Shown: piece after piece, positions 34,577-42,784 of the stretch | How the letters are laid out: each line of letters begins with the position of its first letter | How positions within the stretch are numbered: the stretch's first letter is position 1 | Assembly (NCBI RefSeq): GCF_001650715.1 | Contig: NZ_LWQT01000088.1 | Coordinates: 205,875-269,874, forward strand | Source: Paramagnetospirillum marisnigri | Lineage (GTDB): Bacteria > Pseudomonadota > Alphaproteobacteria > Rhodospirillales > Magnetospirillaceae | Length of the DNA: 64,000 nucleotides | Direction of reading: 5' to 3' | Notes under the pieces: model-generated | Told to the model about the DNA's origin: nothing | The model's input: the letters and a program-made list of their open reading frames with translations, nothing else | Database searches by the model: none | Program-made: the position numbers and the translations under genes

Positions 34577-35053
34577 ATGAAGAAGTGGATTGCTCCGGCC
34601 CTGATCGCCGCCGCCGCCATGGTTGGACTGAGCGGGGAGGCCAAGGCCGAAGGTGGTGGTGTTCTCGGTATCCTGAGCTGCTCCAAGACCGGCACCGGGA
34701 CGACCTATGTCCTGCATTCCCGCAACCCCGTCGAGTGCACCTATGACGGCATCGGCGGCCCGCAGAAATATACCGGCATCGACGGCATCCTGCTGGGTAT
34801 CGACCTGGAAATCGAGAACAAGGCCGTGATGGGCTATCTCGTGCTCGGCGGCACCTGGAAGGACAAGAACAGCCTGGAAGGCTACTTCGTCGGCGCCAAG
34901 GCTTCGGCGACCCTGGGTGTCGGCATTGCCGCCCAGGCGGGTCTGGCCGGCATCGGCAACGATATCACCCTGGTTCCCATCGGCCTGGGTGGCCAGATCG
35001 GCATCGGCGCCACCGGCGGCATCAGCTACCTGGCCATCAACGGCGCCAAGTAA
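34577..35053 (+). CDS. DUF992 family secreted protein
   Basis: 158 residues from the ATG at 34577 with an excellent RBS (AGGAGGGATTA). The signal peptide MKKWIAPALIAAAAMVGLSG ends at AKA. The mature chain opens GGGVLGILSCSKTGTGTTYV and has VECTYDG, YTGIDGILLGIDLEI and the glycine-rich ending, the pattern of DUF992, a periplasmic family of unknown function in Alphaproteobacteria. Two cysteines (SCSK, VECTYD) could form a disulfide. It is monocistronic with its own terminator at 35077; the 211 bp upstream hold only regulatory sequence. Confidence 0.85.
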   Translation: MKKWIAPALIAAAAMVGLSGEAKAEGGGVLGILSCSKTGTGTTYVLHSRNPVECTYDGIGGPQKYTGIDGILLGIDLEIENKAVMGYLVLGGTWKDKNSLEGYFVGAKASATLGVGIAAQAGLAGIGNDITLVPIGLGGQIGIGATGGISYLAINGAK

Positions 35054-35076
35054 GTCTGGCCCAAGGGCAAAAGGAT

Positions 35077-35107
35077 AAAGGCGGCCCCCTAAGGGACCGC
35101 CTTTTTT
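35077..35107 (+). terminator. Rho-independent terminator after the DUF992 gene
   Basis: The stem AAAGGCGG-CCCC / GGGA-CCGCCTTT with loop CTAA is followed by a run of six Ts. It lies 24 bp past the DUF992 stop and also separates it from the convergent sugar kinase gene. Confidence 0.85.
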
Positions 35108-35131
35108 CTTGGCGCTGACCGCTGCCGCCGA

Positions 35132-36139
35132 TCAGCTGTATTCCAGGCCGTTGGGCTCGTAGACCACGATCTTGCTACCCGACGTGTCCACGTCGAAATC
35201 CACGTGGATCAGGTTCTTCAGGCGCTCGCGCACCTTGGCCTGGTTCTCGGGGCGCACATAGAACAGCATGAAGCCGCCACCGCCCGCGCCCAGCAGCTTG
35301 CCGCCGATGGCGCCCGCGTCCATGGCCGCCTGATAGATCTCGTCGATCTCCGGGGTGCTGACCGCGTCGGCCAGTTCCCGCTTCAGCAGCCAGCTTTCAT
35401 GCAGCAGTTTGCCCAGGTCGTCCAGCGGCCGGTCGACCGGGGCGCTCATGATGGAAATGGCTTCGTCCACCATGGCGGCCATCTTGTGGATATGGGCGCG
35501 GCGGTTGTCCATATTGGCGATCTGCTTGGCCGCCACCTTGTCGGCGAAGCGCGAGAAGCCGGTGAAGAACAGCATCAGCGAGCCGATCATGGCCTTGCGG
35601 CGCTCGGTGGCGATGATCAGTGGCGCTACGTCGAAGCTGCCGTCGTGCAGGAAGGAGATGCGGTTCATGCCGCCATAGGCGGCCCAGACCTGATCCTGCG
35701 ATCCCACATTCTCGCCAATCACCTGCTGCTCGATGCGGATCGCCTCCTCGGCCAGCTGCTTCTTGGTGGCCATGCGACCTTGCTTGGCCAGCAGGGTGTT
35801 GATCAGACCGACAGTGAAGGAGGACGACGAGCCCATGCCCGAGCGGGCGGGCAGATCGCCGTCATGGTGGATTTCGACACCGGAATCCACTCCCATTTCC
35901 GCCAGAACGGCGCGCACCGCCGGATGCTGGATCTCGGAAATCTCGTTGACGTTTTCCACCTGGGAATAAGCGATGCGGTGCCTGTGGGCGAAGAAGGGCG
36001 GCAGTGACCGCAGGGTGATGTAGCAGTACTTGTTGATGGCGAAGCCCACCACCTGACCGCCGAACTGCTTGAACCAGGTGGGGTAGTCGGAACCACCGCC
36101 GAACAGGGATACACGAAAAGGGGTGCGGCTGATGATCAT
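35132..36139 (-). CDS. hddA: GHMP kinase, D-glycero-D-manno-heptose 7-phosphate kinase-like
   Basis: 335 residues from the ATG at 36139, which overlaps the upstream gene as ATGA; the longer frame to 36475 is antisense or out-of-frame extension. GHMP motifs: N-terminal ISRTPFRVSLFGGGSDYPTW, ATP-binding GDLPARSGMGSSSSFTVGLI and C-terminal GAIGGKLLGAGGGGFMLFYV. The start and the GSDYP motif match HddA rather than galactokinase or mevalonate kinase. It phosphorylates heptose 7-phosphate at C1 for a GDP-heptose donor. It is the last of three coupled genes, with a nucleotidyltransferase and a glycosyltransferase. The phosphatase GmhB and isomerase GmhA are not in the window. Confidence 0.85.
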   Translation of the reverse strand: MIISRTPFRVSLFGGGSDYPTWFKQFGGQVVGFAINKYCYITLRSLPPFFAHRHRIAYSQVENVNEISEIQHPAVRAVLAEMGVDSGVEIHHDGDLPARSGMGSSSSFTVGLINTLLAKQGRMATKKQLAEEAIRIEQQVIGENVGSQDQVWAAYGGMNRISFLHDGSFDVAPLIIATERRKAMIGSLMLFFTGFSRFADKVAAKQIANMDNRRAHIHKMAAMVDEAISIMSAPVDRPLDDLGKLLHESWLLKRELADAVSTPEIDEIYQAAMDAGAIGGKLLGAGGGGFMLFYVRPENQAKVRERLKNLIHVDFDVDTSGSKIVVYEPNGLEYS

Positions 36140-36885
36140 GCCTTGGGCTTTCCTGCGGCCGGGGTCGTCTGTTGCGGAAGCACGCCGCCGGCCTCGGCCA
36201 GGCTGTCGGGGGTGCCGATATCGATGAAGGCCGCGCCCTCGGCCCGCCAGCCGAAGATCCACCCGTCCGGAGCCTCGCCCAGGAAGTCGCGTTCCAGCGA
36301 GGCGCCGGTTCCGGCGGCGAGGCGCTGCAGCGCCTGGGCCGACAACAGCAAGGCGCCGCCATTGATCCAACCCGGACCGGCCAGGGCCGGGTCCTTCTCG
36401 GCGAAGCGGGTGACGTTTCCATCGGGCTCCATCTCCACCCGACCATAGCGTGAAACATCGTCCACGGCGACACACAAGAGCGATATCGGTCGGCCGGCCA
36501 TGCGGTGGGCCGCCAGGAACGCCCCGAAATCGGCTTCCAGCCAGGTGTCGCCGTTCATCACCATCACCGGCTCGCCCGTCAGGGAAGGCATGACATGGCG
36601 CACGGCGCCACCGGTCCCCTGCGGCGCCGGTTCCACCACCGGCACCACCGGCAGCGGATAGATTCGCTGGTTCAGGTGGTCGATCACCTGTCCGGCTCCC
36701 ACGCCCAGGGACAGCACCGCCCGCCCGGCGCCGAGGGCGGCCAGATGATCCAGCAGATGGTCGAGGAAGGGACGGCCGTTGATGGGGGCCAGCACCTTGG
36801 GGGTATCGCCCAGCACGCCCCGGATACGGGTGCCCAGGCCACCGGCCAGGACGATGACGTCGATGCCGTCGAGGCCCTTGCTCAT
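36136..36885 (-). CDS. hddC: Sugar-1-phosphate nucleotidyltransferase (HddC/mannose-1-P guanylyltransferase-like)
   Basis: 249 residues from the ATG at 36885 (ATGA overlap with the glycosyltransferase stop). The nucleotidyltransferase signature VIVLAGGLGTRIRGVLGDTP with PKVLAPINGRPFLDHLLDHL is followed by VMVMNGDTW, the metal-binding Asp region, and GWINGGALLLS. Size and context with a HddA-like kinase suggest transfer of GMP to heptose 1-phosphate. The nucleotide specificity cannot be read from sequence alone. Both its ends overlap its neighbours, so the three genes form one translationally coupled unit. Confidence 0.85.
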   Translation of the reverse strand: MSKGLDGIDVIVLAGGLGTRIRGVLGDTPKVLAPINGRPFLDHLLDHLAALGAGRAVLSLGVGAGQVIDHLNQRIYPLPVVPVVEPAPQGTGGAVRHVMPSLTGEPVMVMNGDTWLEADFGAFLAAHRMAGRPISLLCVAVDDVSRYGRVEMEPDGNVTRFAEKDPALAGPGWINGGALLLSAQALQRLAAGTGASLERDFLGEAPDGWIFGWRAEGAAFIDIGTPDSLAEAGGVLPQQTTPAAGKPKA

Positions 36886-37850
36886 GACGGCCCCATCACG
36901 GCGCGGTCGGGGACGATGTCCAGGCCTTCCGCCTCGGCGACGATCCAGCGTGGCCGACCACGTACTTCCTTGTAGATCCGCACGATATAGAGGCCGACGG
37001 CCCCCAGGGCGGTCATGACGCTGCCCCACAGGAAGAAGGCCAGGGCGGCGATCAGCCAGCCCGAGACACCGCCCCCCAGCCCCCAGGCGACCAGGGCGGC
37101 CAGCAGCAGCACCGGCACCAGGGCCGAGCCCGCCAGTCCGGCGCATAGGGTGAGGTAGATGGGTAGGAAGGAGAAGGAGGTGATGCCCGCCACCGTGGCC
37201 TTGAAGGCGTTGCGGTGCAGGCCGGTGAACTTGCTTTCGCCGCAATGCCTCGCCTGACGCTCGTAGTCAACGAAGGCCTGCTTGAAGCCCAGCCATACCG
37301 CCAGGCCACGGATATAGGGGTCATGCTCGCGCAGGGACAGCAGATGCTGCGCGGCACGGCGCGACAGCAGCTTGAAATCGCCGGATTCGATGGGCATCTG
37401 CCCGCGCGAGGTCCAGTTGATGATCTGGTAGGCGCGCCGGGTCAGCCACATGCGCACCGGGTCCTCGCCATGCCGGGCGATGCGGCGGGTATGGACCACG
37501 TCGCAGCCGTCGCGCCAATGGGCCAGCAGGGTCGGCAGCAGTTCTGGCGGGTCCTGCAGGTCGCAATCCATGTAGATCAGGGCGTCGCCGGTCGCGGCGG
37601 CCAGCCCGGCCAGCACACCTTCCGACGGCCCGGCCCGGCGCGCGGTGGTCAGGAACTTGACGCGGGGGTCCTTGGCGCGGGCCTCGACAAGAATCTCGCG
37701 CGAACGGTCGCACGAGCAATCGTTGACGAAGATGAATTCATAGCCCTCGGGCTGGGAATCGGCCATCAGGGTCAGCCTGCGGATCAATTCCGGCAGATTG
37801 TCCTCTTCGTTCCGAAACGAGAGGATGATGGACACCAAATCCGACTTCAT
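36882..37850 (-). CDS. Family 2 glycosyltransferase, DPM1/GtrB-like, with C-terminal membrane helices
   Basis: 322 residues from the ATG at 37850. The GT-A domain opens VSIILSFRNEEDNLPELIRR, has the nucleotide-sugar site YEFIFVNDCSCDRS and the metal motif IYMDCDLQDPPE, and the acceptor region IESGDFKLLSRRAAQHLLSL. Two C-terminal helices (LPIYLTLCAGLAGSALVPVL; SGWLIAALAFFLWGSVMTAL) anchor it in the inner membrane, as in polyprenyl-phosphate glycosyltransferases such as GtrB and ArnC. It heads the heptose-type operon, so it may load a sugar on a lipid carrier for surface glycans. The RBS is weak. Confidence 0.87.
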   Translation of the reverse strand: MKSDLVSIILSFRNEEDNLPELIRRLTLMADSQPEGYEFIFVNDCSCDRSREILVEARAKDPRVKFLTTARRAGPSEGVLAGLAAATGDALIYMDCDLQDPPELLPTLLAHWRDGCDVVHTRRIARHGEDPVRMWLTRRAYQIINWTSRGQMPIESGDFKLLSRRAAQHLLSLREHDPYIRGLAVWLGFKQAFVDYERQARHCGESKFTGLHRNAFKATVAGITSFSFLPIYLTLCAGLAGSALVPVLLLAALVAWGLGGGVSGWLIAALAFFLWGSVMTALGAVGLYIVRIYKEVRGRPRWIVAEAEGLDIVPDRAVMGPS

Positions 37851-38016
37851 GTCAAACCGCCGACCCAGACCCGTAAAAAGCGCGGGCGCACTGTAGGGAA
37901 TGGGGGCGGGCTTTTCAACCTTCGCCACCCGCTTCGGCGGGGCGGGGCATGACTTTATTGCTTTTTGGCCCGCCGCCGGGGTATTTCGATCACTTCCAAC
38001 CTGCTTCGAGGTGGCC

Positions 38017-39492
38017 GTGGCCAAGATTCTGTTCATCAGCGACAACCTGCTCAACGAGGGGTTGGGCATCATGTCGCTCAGCTCCTACGTCAAGGCCAAG
38101 GGGCACGCCGTCGATCTCACCATGCTCACCGACCATCCCACCACCGAGTCGGTGCTGGCCCATATCCGGGCGTCCAAGCCCGATCTGGTCGGTTTCTCGG
38201 TGATGACGCCGCAGGTGGAGGCCTTCCGGCCGCTGACCGCCGTCATCAAGGAAAAGCTGGGCCTGCCCATCATCTGGGGCGGGGCGCACTGCATGTTCAT
38301 GACCGAGCAGGTGGCCACCTATCCCGGCATCGACTACATCTGCATCGGCGAGGGCGAGGAAGCCCTGCTCGACGTCATGGACCGGCTGGGCTCGGGCCGC
38401 GACTGCCTCGACGTGGCGGGGCTGTGGTCGCGCCGCGAGGACGGCGCCTGGCAGAAGAACCCGGTGGGCAACCTGGAGCCGCTGGACCAGTATCCGCCGC
38501 CCGACCGCGAACTGTATTACGACCGCTATCCGCTGCTGGCGGGCATGGGGGTCAAGCGCTTCATGACCCAGCGCGGCTGCCCCTACAAGTGCTCCTACTG
38601 CTTCGAGCCCGCCATGGCCGACATGTATGACGGCAAGGGCAAGCTGGTGCGCCGCCGCTCGGTGGATCTGGTGCTGGAGGAAATCAAGGCGACGGTGACC
38701 AAGTACCCCACCCGCCAGGTCCATTTCTCCGACGATACCTTCAACCTGAACAAGAAGTGGGTGCACGAGTTCTGCTCCCGCTACAAACAGGCCATCGGCC
38801 TGCCGTTCTCGTGCAACATCTCGGTCCAGATCATCGACGAGCCGCTGGTGGCGGCGCTGAAGGCGGCGGGCTGCCGCGGCGTGGTGTTCGGCCTGGAGAC
38901 GGGGGTCGAGGAGACCCGCATGAAGACGCTGAGCAAGCCGATCCCCAACGCCACCTATCTCGAGACCTGCCGCCTGTTGCGCAAATACGGCATCCACTAC
39001 GTCTCCAACATCATGTTCGCCCTGCCCAACGAGACGCTGGAACACGCCATCGAGAGCATCAAGTTCAACCGCGAACTGAAGCCGCTGGGCACCAAGACCT
39101 GCATCTTGAAGATGTACAAGGGCACCAAGCTGGCCGACGAGGCCCTGGCCAAGAACTGGTGCGAGGCCGAGGGCGAATTCACCTACAAGTCCCGCGACGT
39201 GGACGGCAGCCATCCCCATCTGGAAAACATCCTGTGGGCGGGCTATCTGCTGGTGGTGATCCCCGGCCTGATCCATTTCGCCAAGCCCATCCTGACCAGC
39301 CGCTGGTCCAGGTATTTCCGCTGGCTGATCCTGGTGCAGCACATCCAGGACCTGATCTTGTTCAACATCACCCCGATCCAGGCGCTGGTATTCTTCTGGA
39401 AGTCGCGCAAGACCTTCCTGCACGGCATCGCGGGCCGGCAGGACGACGACTACCAGGAGCAGGGCCGGGCGGACGACAAGAAGGCCGCCTGA
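38017..39492 (+). CDS. B12-binding radical SAM protein
   Basis: 491 residues from the GTG at 38017 (GAGGTGG upstream). The N-terminal cobalamin-binding Rossmann domain (KILFISDNLLNEGLGIMSLS; VGFSVMTPQVEAFRPLTAVI; YICIGEGEEALLDVMDRL) is followed by a radical SAM core with the cluster motif CPYKCSYC near residue 188 and the SAM-binding part VVFGLETGVEETRMKTLSK. The C-terminal 120 residues contain hydrophobic stretches (LLVVIPGLIHFAKPIL). Class B enzymes of this type often methylate unreactive carbons or remodel lipids or glycans. It is divergent from the glycosyltransferase operon, which suggests but does not prove a cell-surface substrate. Confidence 0.9.
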   Translation: MAKILFISDNLLNEGLGIMSLSSYVKAKGHAVDLTMLTDHPTTESVLAHIRASKPDLVGFSVMTPQVEAFRPLTAVIKEKLGLPIIWGGAHCMFMTEQVATYPGIDYICIGEGEEALLDVMDRLGSGRDCLDVAGLWSRREDGAWQKNPVGNLEPLDQYPPPDRELYYDRYPLLAGMGVKRFMTQRGCPYKCSYCFEPAMADMYDGKGKLVRRRSVDLVLEEIKATVTKYPTRQVHFSDDTFNLNKKWVHEFCSRYKQAIGLPFSCNISVQIIDEPLVAALKAAGCRGVVFGLETGVEETRMKTLSKPIPNATYLETCRLLRKYGIHYVSNIMFALPNETLEHAIESIKFNRELKPLGTKTCILKMYKGTKLADEALAKNWCEAEGEFTYKSRDVDGSHPHLENILWAGYLLVVIPGLIHFAKPILTSRWSRYFRWLILVQHIQDLILFNITPIQALVFFWKSRKTFLHGIAGRQDDDYQEQGRADDKKAA

Positions 39493-39514
39493 GCGGGCAG
39501 GATGCCCGCTCAGG
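39488..39514. terminator. Hairpin overlapping the radical SAM stop codon
   Basis: A perfect 11-bp stem CCTGAGCGGGC / GCCCGCTCAGG with a 5-nt loop includes the TGA stop of the radical SAM gene. It lies between converging genes, so it may work in both directions. A long T-run is missing. Confidence 0.6.
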
Positions 39515-39558
39515 CCTCACCTCAATTATAGAAGCGCGGCCGTTCCTGCCGCCTGGGG

Positions 39559-39879
39559 TCACACCCCCCTCGGCTTGCCTCCCAGGGCGGGAAGGATGTC
39601 GGCCAGCCGGTCGGCGCGGGCCAGTTCGCGCCCGCCGGACCGTACCACCCAGCCCTTGCGGCGGCGGTCCTTGGCGATGGTGAATAGCGGCCGTTCCAGG
39701 GTATGGCGATAGACCGAGAAGGCGGCCTCGTCCGGGCCGATATCGATGGCGTAGTCGCGCCAGTCGCCATTGGCGACCCGCCCGGCGTAAAGCGCCAGGA
39801 TCTGGCTGAGTTCGGATTTCTCGAAGCGGACGAAGCCGGGCTTCGCTTTGTATTCGGCCATGCGCACCAGGGTGGACAT
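39559..39879 (-). CDS. DUF2794 domain protein
   Basis: 106 residues, or 100 if started at the second Met. The conserved core FVRFEKSELSQILALYAGRV, then NGDWRDYAIDIG and AAFSVYRHTLERPLFTIAK, matches DUF2794, a small soluble family of unknown function that is widespread in Alphaproteobacteria. There is no signal peptide or membrane segment. It lies 14 bp upstream of a lipoprotein gene's stop on the same strand; co-transcription is plausible but neither role is known. Confidence 0.82.
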   Translation of the reverse strand: MSTLVRMAEYKAKPGFVRFEKSELSQILALYAGRVANGDWRDYAIDIGPDEAAFSVYRHTLERPLFTIAKDRRRKGWVVRSGGRELARADRLADILPALGGKPRGV

Positions 39880-39893
39880 GACCGGCCCGCCCG

Positions 39894-40271
39894 TCAGCGG
39901 ATGGGGGTCGAGGCCGGAACGAAGCCGATCAGGTGATCATTGCCTTCGTTATAGGGCTGCGAATAGCAGCTGGGCCTGGCCAGGGTGGTGTAGCAATAGA
40001 CCTGGGGCGGCGGCGCGGGCTTGCCCGGCCAGTCGCGGCAATACTCCTCGCCCCGCTCGGCGCGCGGGCTGGAACAATCCTTGTCGGCGATCCAGCCGAT
40101 GATGTGGTCGCCGATGGTCTTGTGGGTGTTGATGAGGCTGAGCGCCTCCAACTGGAAGAAGGTGTAGGGATTGGGCAGGGGCTTGGGCGCGTCGCCGATT
40201 CCGGCGCGGCTGACATAGCCGCACCCACCGAGGACCAGAACCAATGCCAAAACGGCGTAACGCCCGATCAT
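39894..40271 (-). CDS. Small lipoprotein of unknown function
   Basis: 125 residues from the ATG at 40271 (AAGGATC upstream); the frame extends to 40496 but without a signal. A clear lipoprotein signal (RYAVLALVLVLGGCGYVSRA) is cleaved before the Cys in LGGC. The mature part has FFQLEALSLINTHKTIGDHI and four further Cys residues (KDCSS, EYCRDW, VYCYTT, PSCYSQ) that could form disulfides. I do not recognise a family. It is divergent from the thioredoxin-like gene and precedes the DUF2794 gene. Confidence 0.75.
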   Translation of the reverse strand: MIGRYAVLALVLVLGGCGYVSRAGIGDAPKPLPNPYTFFQLEALSLINTHKTIGDHIIGWIADKDCSSPRAERGEEYCRDWPGKPAPPPQVYCYTTLARPSCYSQPYNEGNDHLIGFVPASTPIR

Positions 40272-40362
40272 TTCTATGATCCTTGAACCTGCTTCCAGGG
40301 TATTCTGTGACTCGTGGGGTGCGGAATCAATGGGCAGTTTCTGCCCATCGGGGAGGACGACA

Positions 40363-40914
40363 ATGGCGGTCGAGACACCTTGCGGCGAACTGGGCCAGAC
40401 GGCCCCGGATTTCACCTTGCCCGGCATCGACGGCAAAATGTGGTCCCTGGCGGATAAGGCCGGGCCGCGCGGTACCCTGGTGGCCTTCATCTGCAACCAC
40501 TGCCCCTATGTGGTGGCCATCATCGACCGGCTGGCGCGCGACGCCGCCGAACTGTCGACCCTGGGCATCGGCGTGGTAGCGATCAATGCCAACGACGCCA
40601 TCCAGTATCCCGAGGATTCCTTCGCCGCCATGAAGGAGTTCGCGGCTCGCCATCGCCTGGGCTTTCCCTATCTCCATGACGAAAGCCAGGAGGTGGCGCG
40701 GGCCTATGGCGCGGTGTGCACCCCCGACTTCTTCGGCTATGACAAGGATCTGCGGCTTTGCTATCGCGGGCGGCTGGACGCCTCGGGCCGCCTGCCCGGG
40801 GCGCCGGATGCGCGGCGCGAGCTGTTCGAGGCCATGCGCCAGGTGGCGGAAACCGGTATGGCGCCCACGGAGCAGGTGCCCTGCATGGGGTGCTCCATCA
40901 AGTGGAGGTACTGA
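40363..40914 (+). CDS. Thioredoxin-like (AhpC/TSA-type) protein
   Basis: 183 residues from the ATG at 40363 with RBS GGGAGGACG. The redoxin start is GQTAPDFTLPGIDGKMWSLA, and the active site VAFICNHCPYVVAI has a CNHC (CxxC) pair typical of a cytoplasmic thioredoxin/peroxiredoxin-like subgroup. The cis-Pro region is YGAVCTPDFFGYD. A C-terminal MGCSIKWRY adds another Cys pair (VPCMGC). It lacks a signal peptide. It probably reduces peroxides or disulfides in the cytoplasm. Its last 17 bp overlap the end of the convergent ABC permease gene. Confidence 0.85.
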   Translation: MAVETPCGELGQTAPDFTLPGIDGKMWSLADKAGPRGTLVAFICNHCPYVVAIIDRLARDAAELSTLGIGVVAINANDAIQYPEDSFAAMKEFAARHRLGFPYLHDESQEVARAYGAVCTPDFFGYDKDLRLCYRGRLDASGRLPGAPDARRELFEAMRQVAETGMAPTEQVPCMGCSIKWRY

Positions 40915-41737
40915 CCAGCTTCGGGTCCAGCCGCTTCTGCAACCCGTCGCCCAGCAGGTTGAAGGCCAGCACGGTCAGCAAGATGGCGGCGCCCGGCCAT
41001 ACCGCCAGGGCGGGGGTGCTCCACACCACGTCCATGGCGCCGGTCAGCATGTTGCCCCAGGACGCCAGCGGTGGGCGGATGCCAAGGCCGAGAAAGGACA
41101 GCGCGCTCTCGATCAGGATGATGTGGCCCACCGATATGGTGGTGGAGACCACCACGGGCGAGGCGATATTGGGCAGGATGTGGCGGCGCATGATGCGTCC
41201 GGGACTGGCGCCCGCCACCACCGCCGCCCGCACATAGTCGCGCGAGCGCAGCGACAGCGCCGAGGCCCGCACCAGCCGCGCCACCGTGGTCCAGCCGACG
41301 CAGCCGATGATGACGGCGAGGCGGGCCACGGCGAAGCCCTCGCTGGCGGCCAGTTCGGGGTCGAGGCCCAGCCGGGCGGGATCGGCGGCGGCCAGCACGA
41401 TCAGCAGCGGCAGCAGCGGCAGAGCCATCACCCCATCGGTCAGACGCATCAGCACCGCGTCGGCCCATCCGCCATGGAACCCCGCCAGCAGGCCGATGCC
41501 GGTGCCGATGATCGCCGCCAGCACGGCGGTGACGGCGGCCACCGCCAGTGAGACGCGCCCGCCATGCAGCAGTCGGGCGGCGAGGTCGCGGCCCAGCTCG
41601 TCGGTGCCCAGGGGATGCTCCCAGGAGGGCGGGGCGTAGCGGGCGGCGAGGTCCAGGGCCTCGGGGGCGGGCAGCACCAGCGGCCCCAGCGCCACCGCCA
41701 GCAGCAATAGGACCAGCAGGGCGGCTCCGGCCCTCAT
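40898..41737 (-). CDS. Oligopeptide/dipeptide-type ABC transporter permease (DppC/OppC family)
   Basis: 279 residues from the ATG at 41737 (ATGA overlap with the upstream permease). The N-terminal helix is followed by the DppC hallmark HPLGTDELGRDLAARLLHGG. The EAA loop for the ATPase is VRAAVVAGASPGRIMRRHIL, with the ending SFLGLGIRPPLASWGNML. It forms the channel with the DppB-like protein. The ATPase genes DppD/DppF are absent here, so the transporter must borrow them or they lie elsewhere. Confidence 0.92.
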   Translation of the reverse strand: MRAGAALLVLLLLAVALGPLVLPAPEALDLAARYAPPSWEHPLGTDELGRDLAARLLHGGRVSLAVAAVTAVLAAIIGTGIGLLAGFHGGWADAVLMRLTDGVMALPLLPLLIVLAAADPARLGLDPELAASEGFAVARLAVIIGCVGWTTVARLVRASALSLRSRDYVRAAVVAGASPGRIMRRHILPNIASPVVVSTTISVGHIILIESALSFLGLGIRPPLASWGNMLTGAMDVVWSTPALAVWPGAAILLTVLAFNLLGDGLQKRLDPKLVSTST

Positions 41738-42678
41738 CGGACCCGCACCCGGGGATCGAGGCGCCAATAGGCGAAGTCGGCCAGCACCGAGCCCAGCAGG
41801 GTCATCACCGTGGCCAGCAGCAGGCCCGACAGCGCCAGATTGAAGTCGTTGCCCATCACCGCCTCATAGATCAGGCGGCCCATGCCGGGCCAGGCGAATA
41901 CCGTCTCGGTGATCAGGGCGCCGGAAAACAGCCCGCCCAGTTCCAGCGCCACGATGGTCACCACCGGGATCAGGGCGTTGCGCAACTGGTGATGCAGCAG
42001 CACCCGGGCGGGGCCGCAGCCCTTGGCCCGGGCGGTGCGGATATAGTCGGCTCCGGCCTCGGCCAGCATGGCGGCCCGCATATGCCGGGCGTACTGCCCC
42101 AGCCCGGCCAGGGCGAGGGCGCTTCCCGGCAGGATCAGGTGGATCAGGCGGCCACCGCCGCCGGTCTCGCCCATGCCACCGGCCGGCAGCCAGCCCAGGG
42201 TGACGGCGAAGACCACGATCAGCATCAGCCCCAGCCAGAACACCGGCACCGATACCGAGGCGGTGGCCAGCACGGTCACCAGCCGGTCGGTCCATGATCC
42301 GGGGCGCAAGGAGGCCAGGATGCCCAGCGGCAGCCCCAGGGCGAGGGCGAGGGCGAGGCTGGTCAGCATCAGCAGGGCGGTATTGACCATGGCCGGGGCC
42401 ATGGTGTCGGCCACCGGCCGGGCATAAAGGCGGGAATAGCCCAACTCGCCCCGGGCCACCTGCGCCAGCCATCGGACCCAGCGCTCGGTCCAGGGCTGGT
42501 CCAGCCCGTAGAGCGCCTTGAGCCGCAGGGCGTCCTCGGCGGTCAGGCGGGGATCGGCGGCGATCATCAGGTCGATGGGATCGCCCGGCATCAGCCCCAT
42601 CAGGCCGTAGACCACGAAGGACATGGCCAGCAGAACCAGGGCGGACTGGAGGAGGCGACGGGAGATGATGCCGATCAT
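41734..42678 (-). CDS. Oligopeptide/dipeptide-type ABC transporter permease (DppB/OppB family)
   Basis: 314 residues from the ATG at 42678. DppB pattern: IISRRLLQSALVLLAMSFVV, LMPGDPIDLMIAADPRLT, GELGYSRLYARPVADTM, EAA loop YIRTARAKGCGPARVLLHHQ, and ETVFAWPGMGRLIYEAVMGND. Six membrane helices are visible. It is coupled to the DppC-like gene and lies downstream of the binding-protein gene, separated from it by a 106-bp region filled by G+C-rich palindromes. Confidence 0.92.
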   Translation of the reverse strand: MIGIISRRLLQSALVLLAMSFVVYGLMGLMPGDPIDLMIAADPRLTAEDALRLKALYGLDQPWTERWVRWLAQVARGELGYSRLYARPVADTMAPAMVNTALLMLTSLALALALGLPLGILASLRPGSWTDRLVTVLATASVSVPVFWLGLMLIVVFAVTLGWLPAGGMGETGGGGRLIHLILPGSALALAGLGQYARHMRAAMLAEAGADYIRTARAKGCGPARVLLHHQLRNALIPVVTIVALELGGLFSGALITETVFAWPGMGRLIYEAVMGNDFNLALSGLLLATVMTLLGSVLADFAYWRLDPRVRVR

Positions 42679-42692
42679 GGCCCCCACCCCGG

Positions 42693-42763
42693 CCCTCCCC
42701 CACGCGCCGCGCGGGGGAGGGGGACGTCAAGCGGCTCCCTCCCCCGGCTTTGCCGGGGGAGGG
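42693..42763. repeat. G+C-rich REP-like palindromes between binding-protein and dppB-like genes
   Basis: Two adjacent hairpins: CCTCCCCC...GGGGGAGG (42694-42720) and a perfect 12-bp stem CCCTCCCCCGGC / GCCGGGGGAGGG with loop TTT (42737-42763), followed by TTGGGGAGGGGG. The same motif family recurs on the other side of the binding-protein gene at 44486-44583. Confidence 0.75.
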
Positions 42764-42784
42764 TTGGGGAGGGGGCGAGACCCG

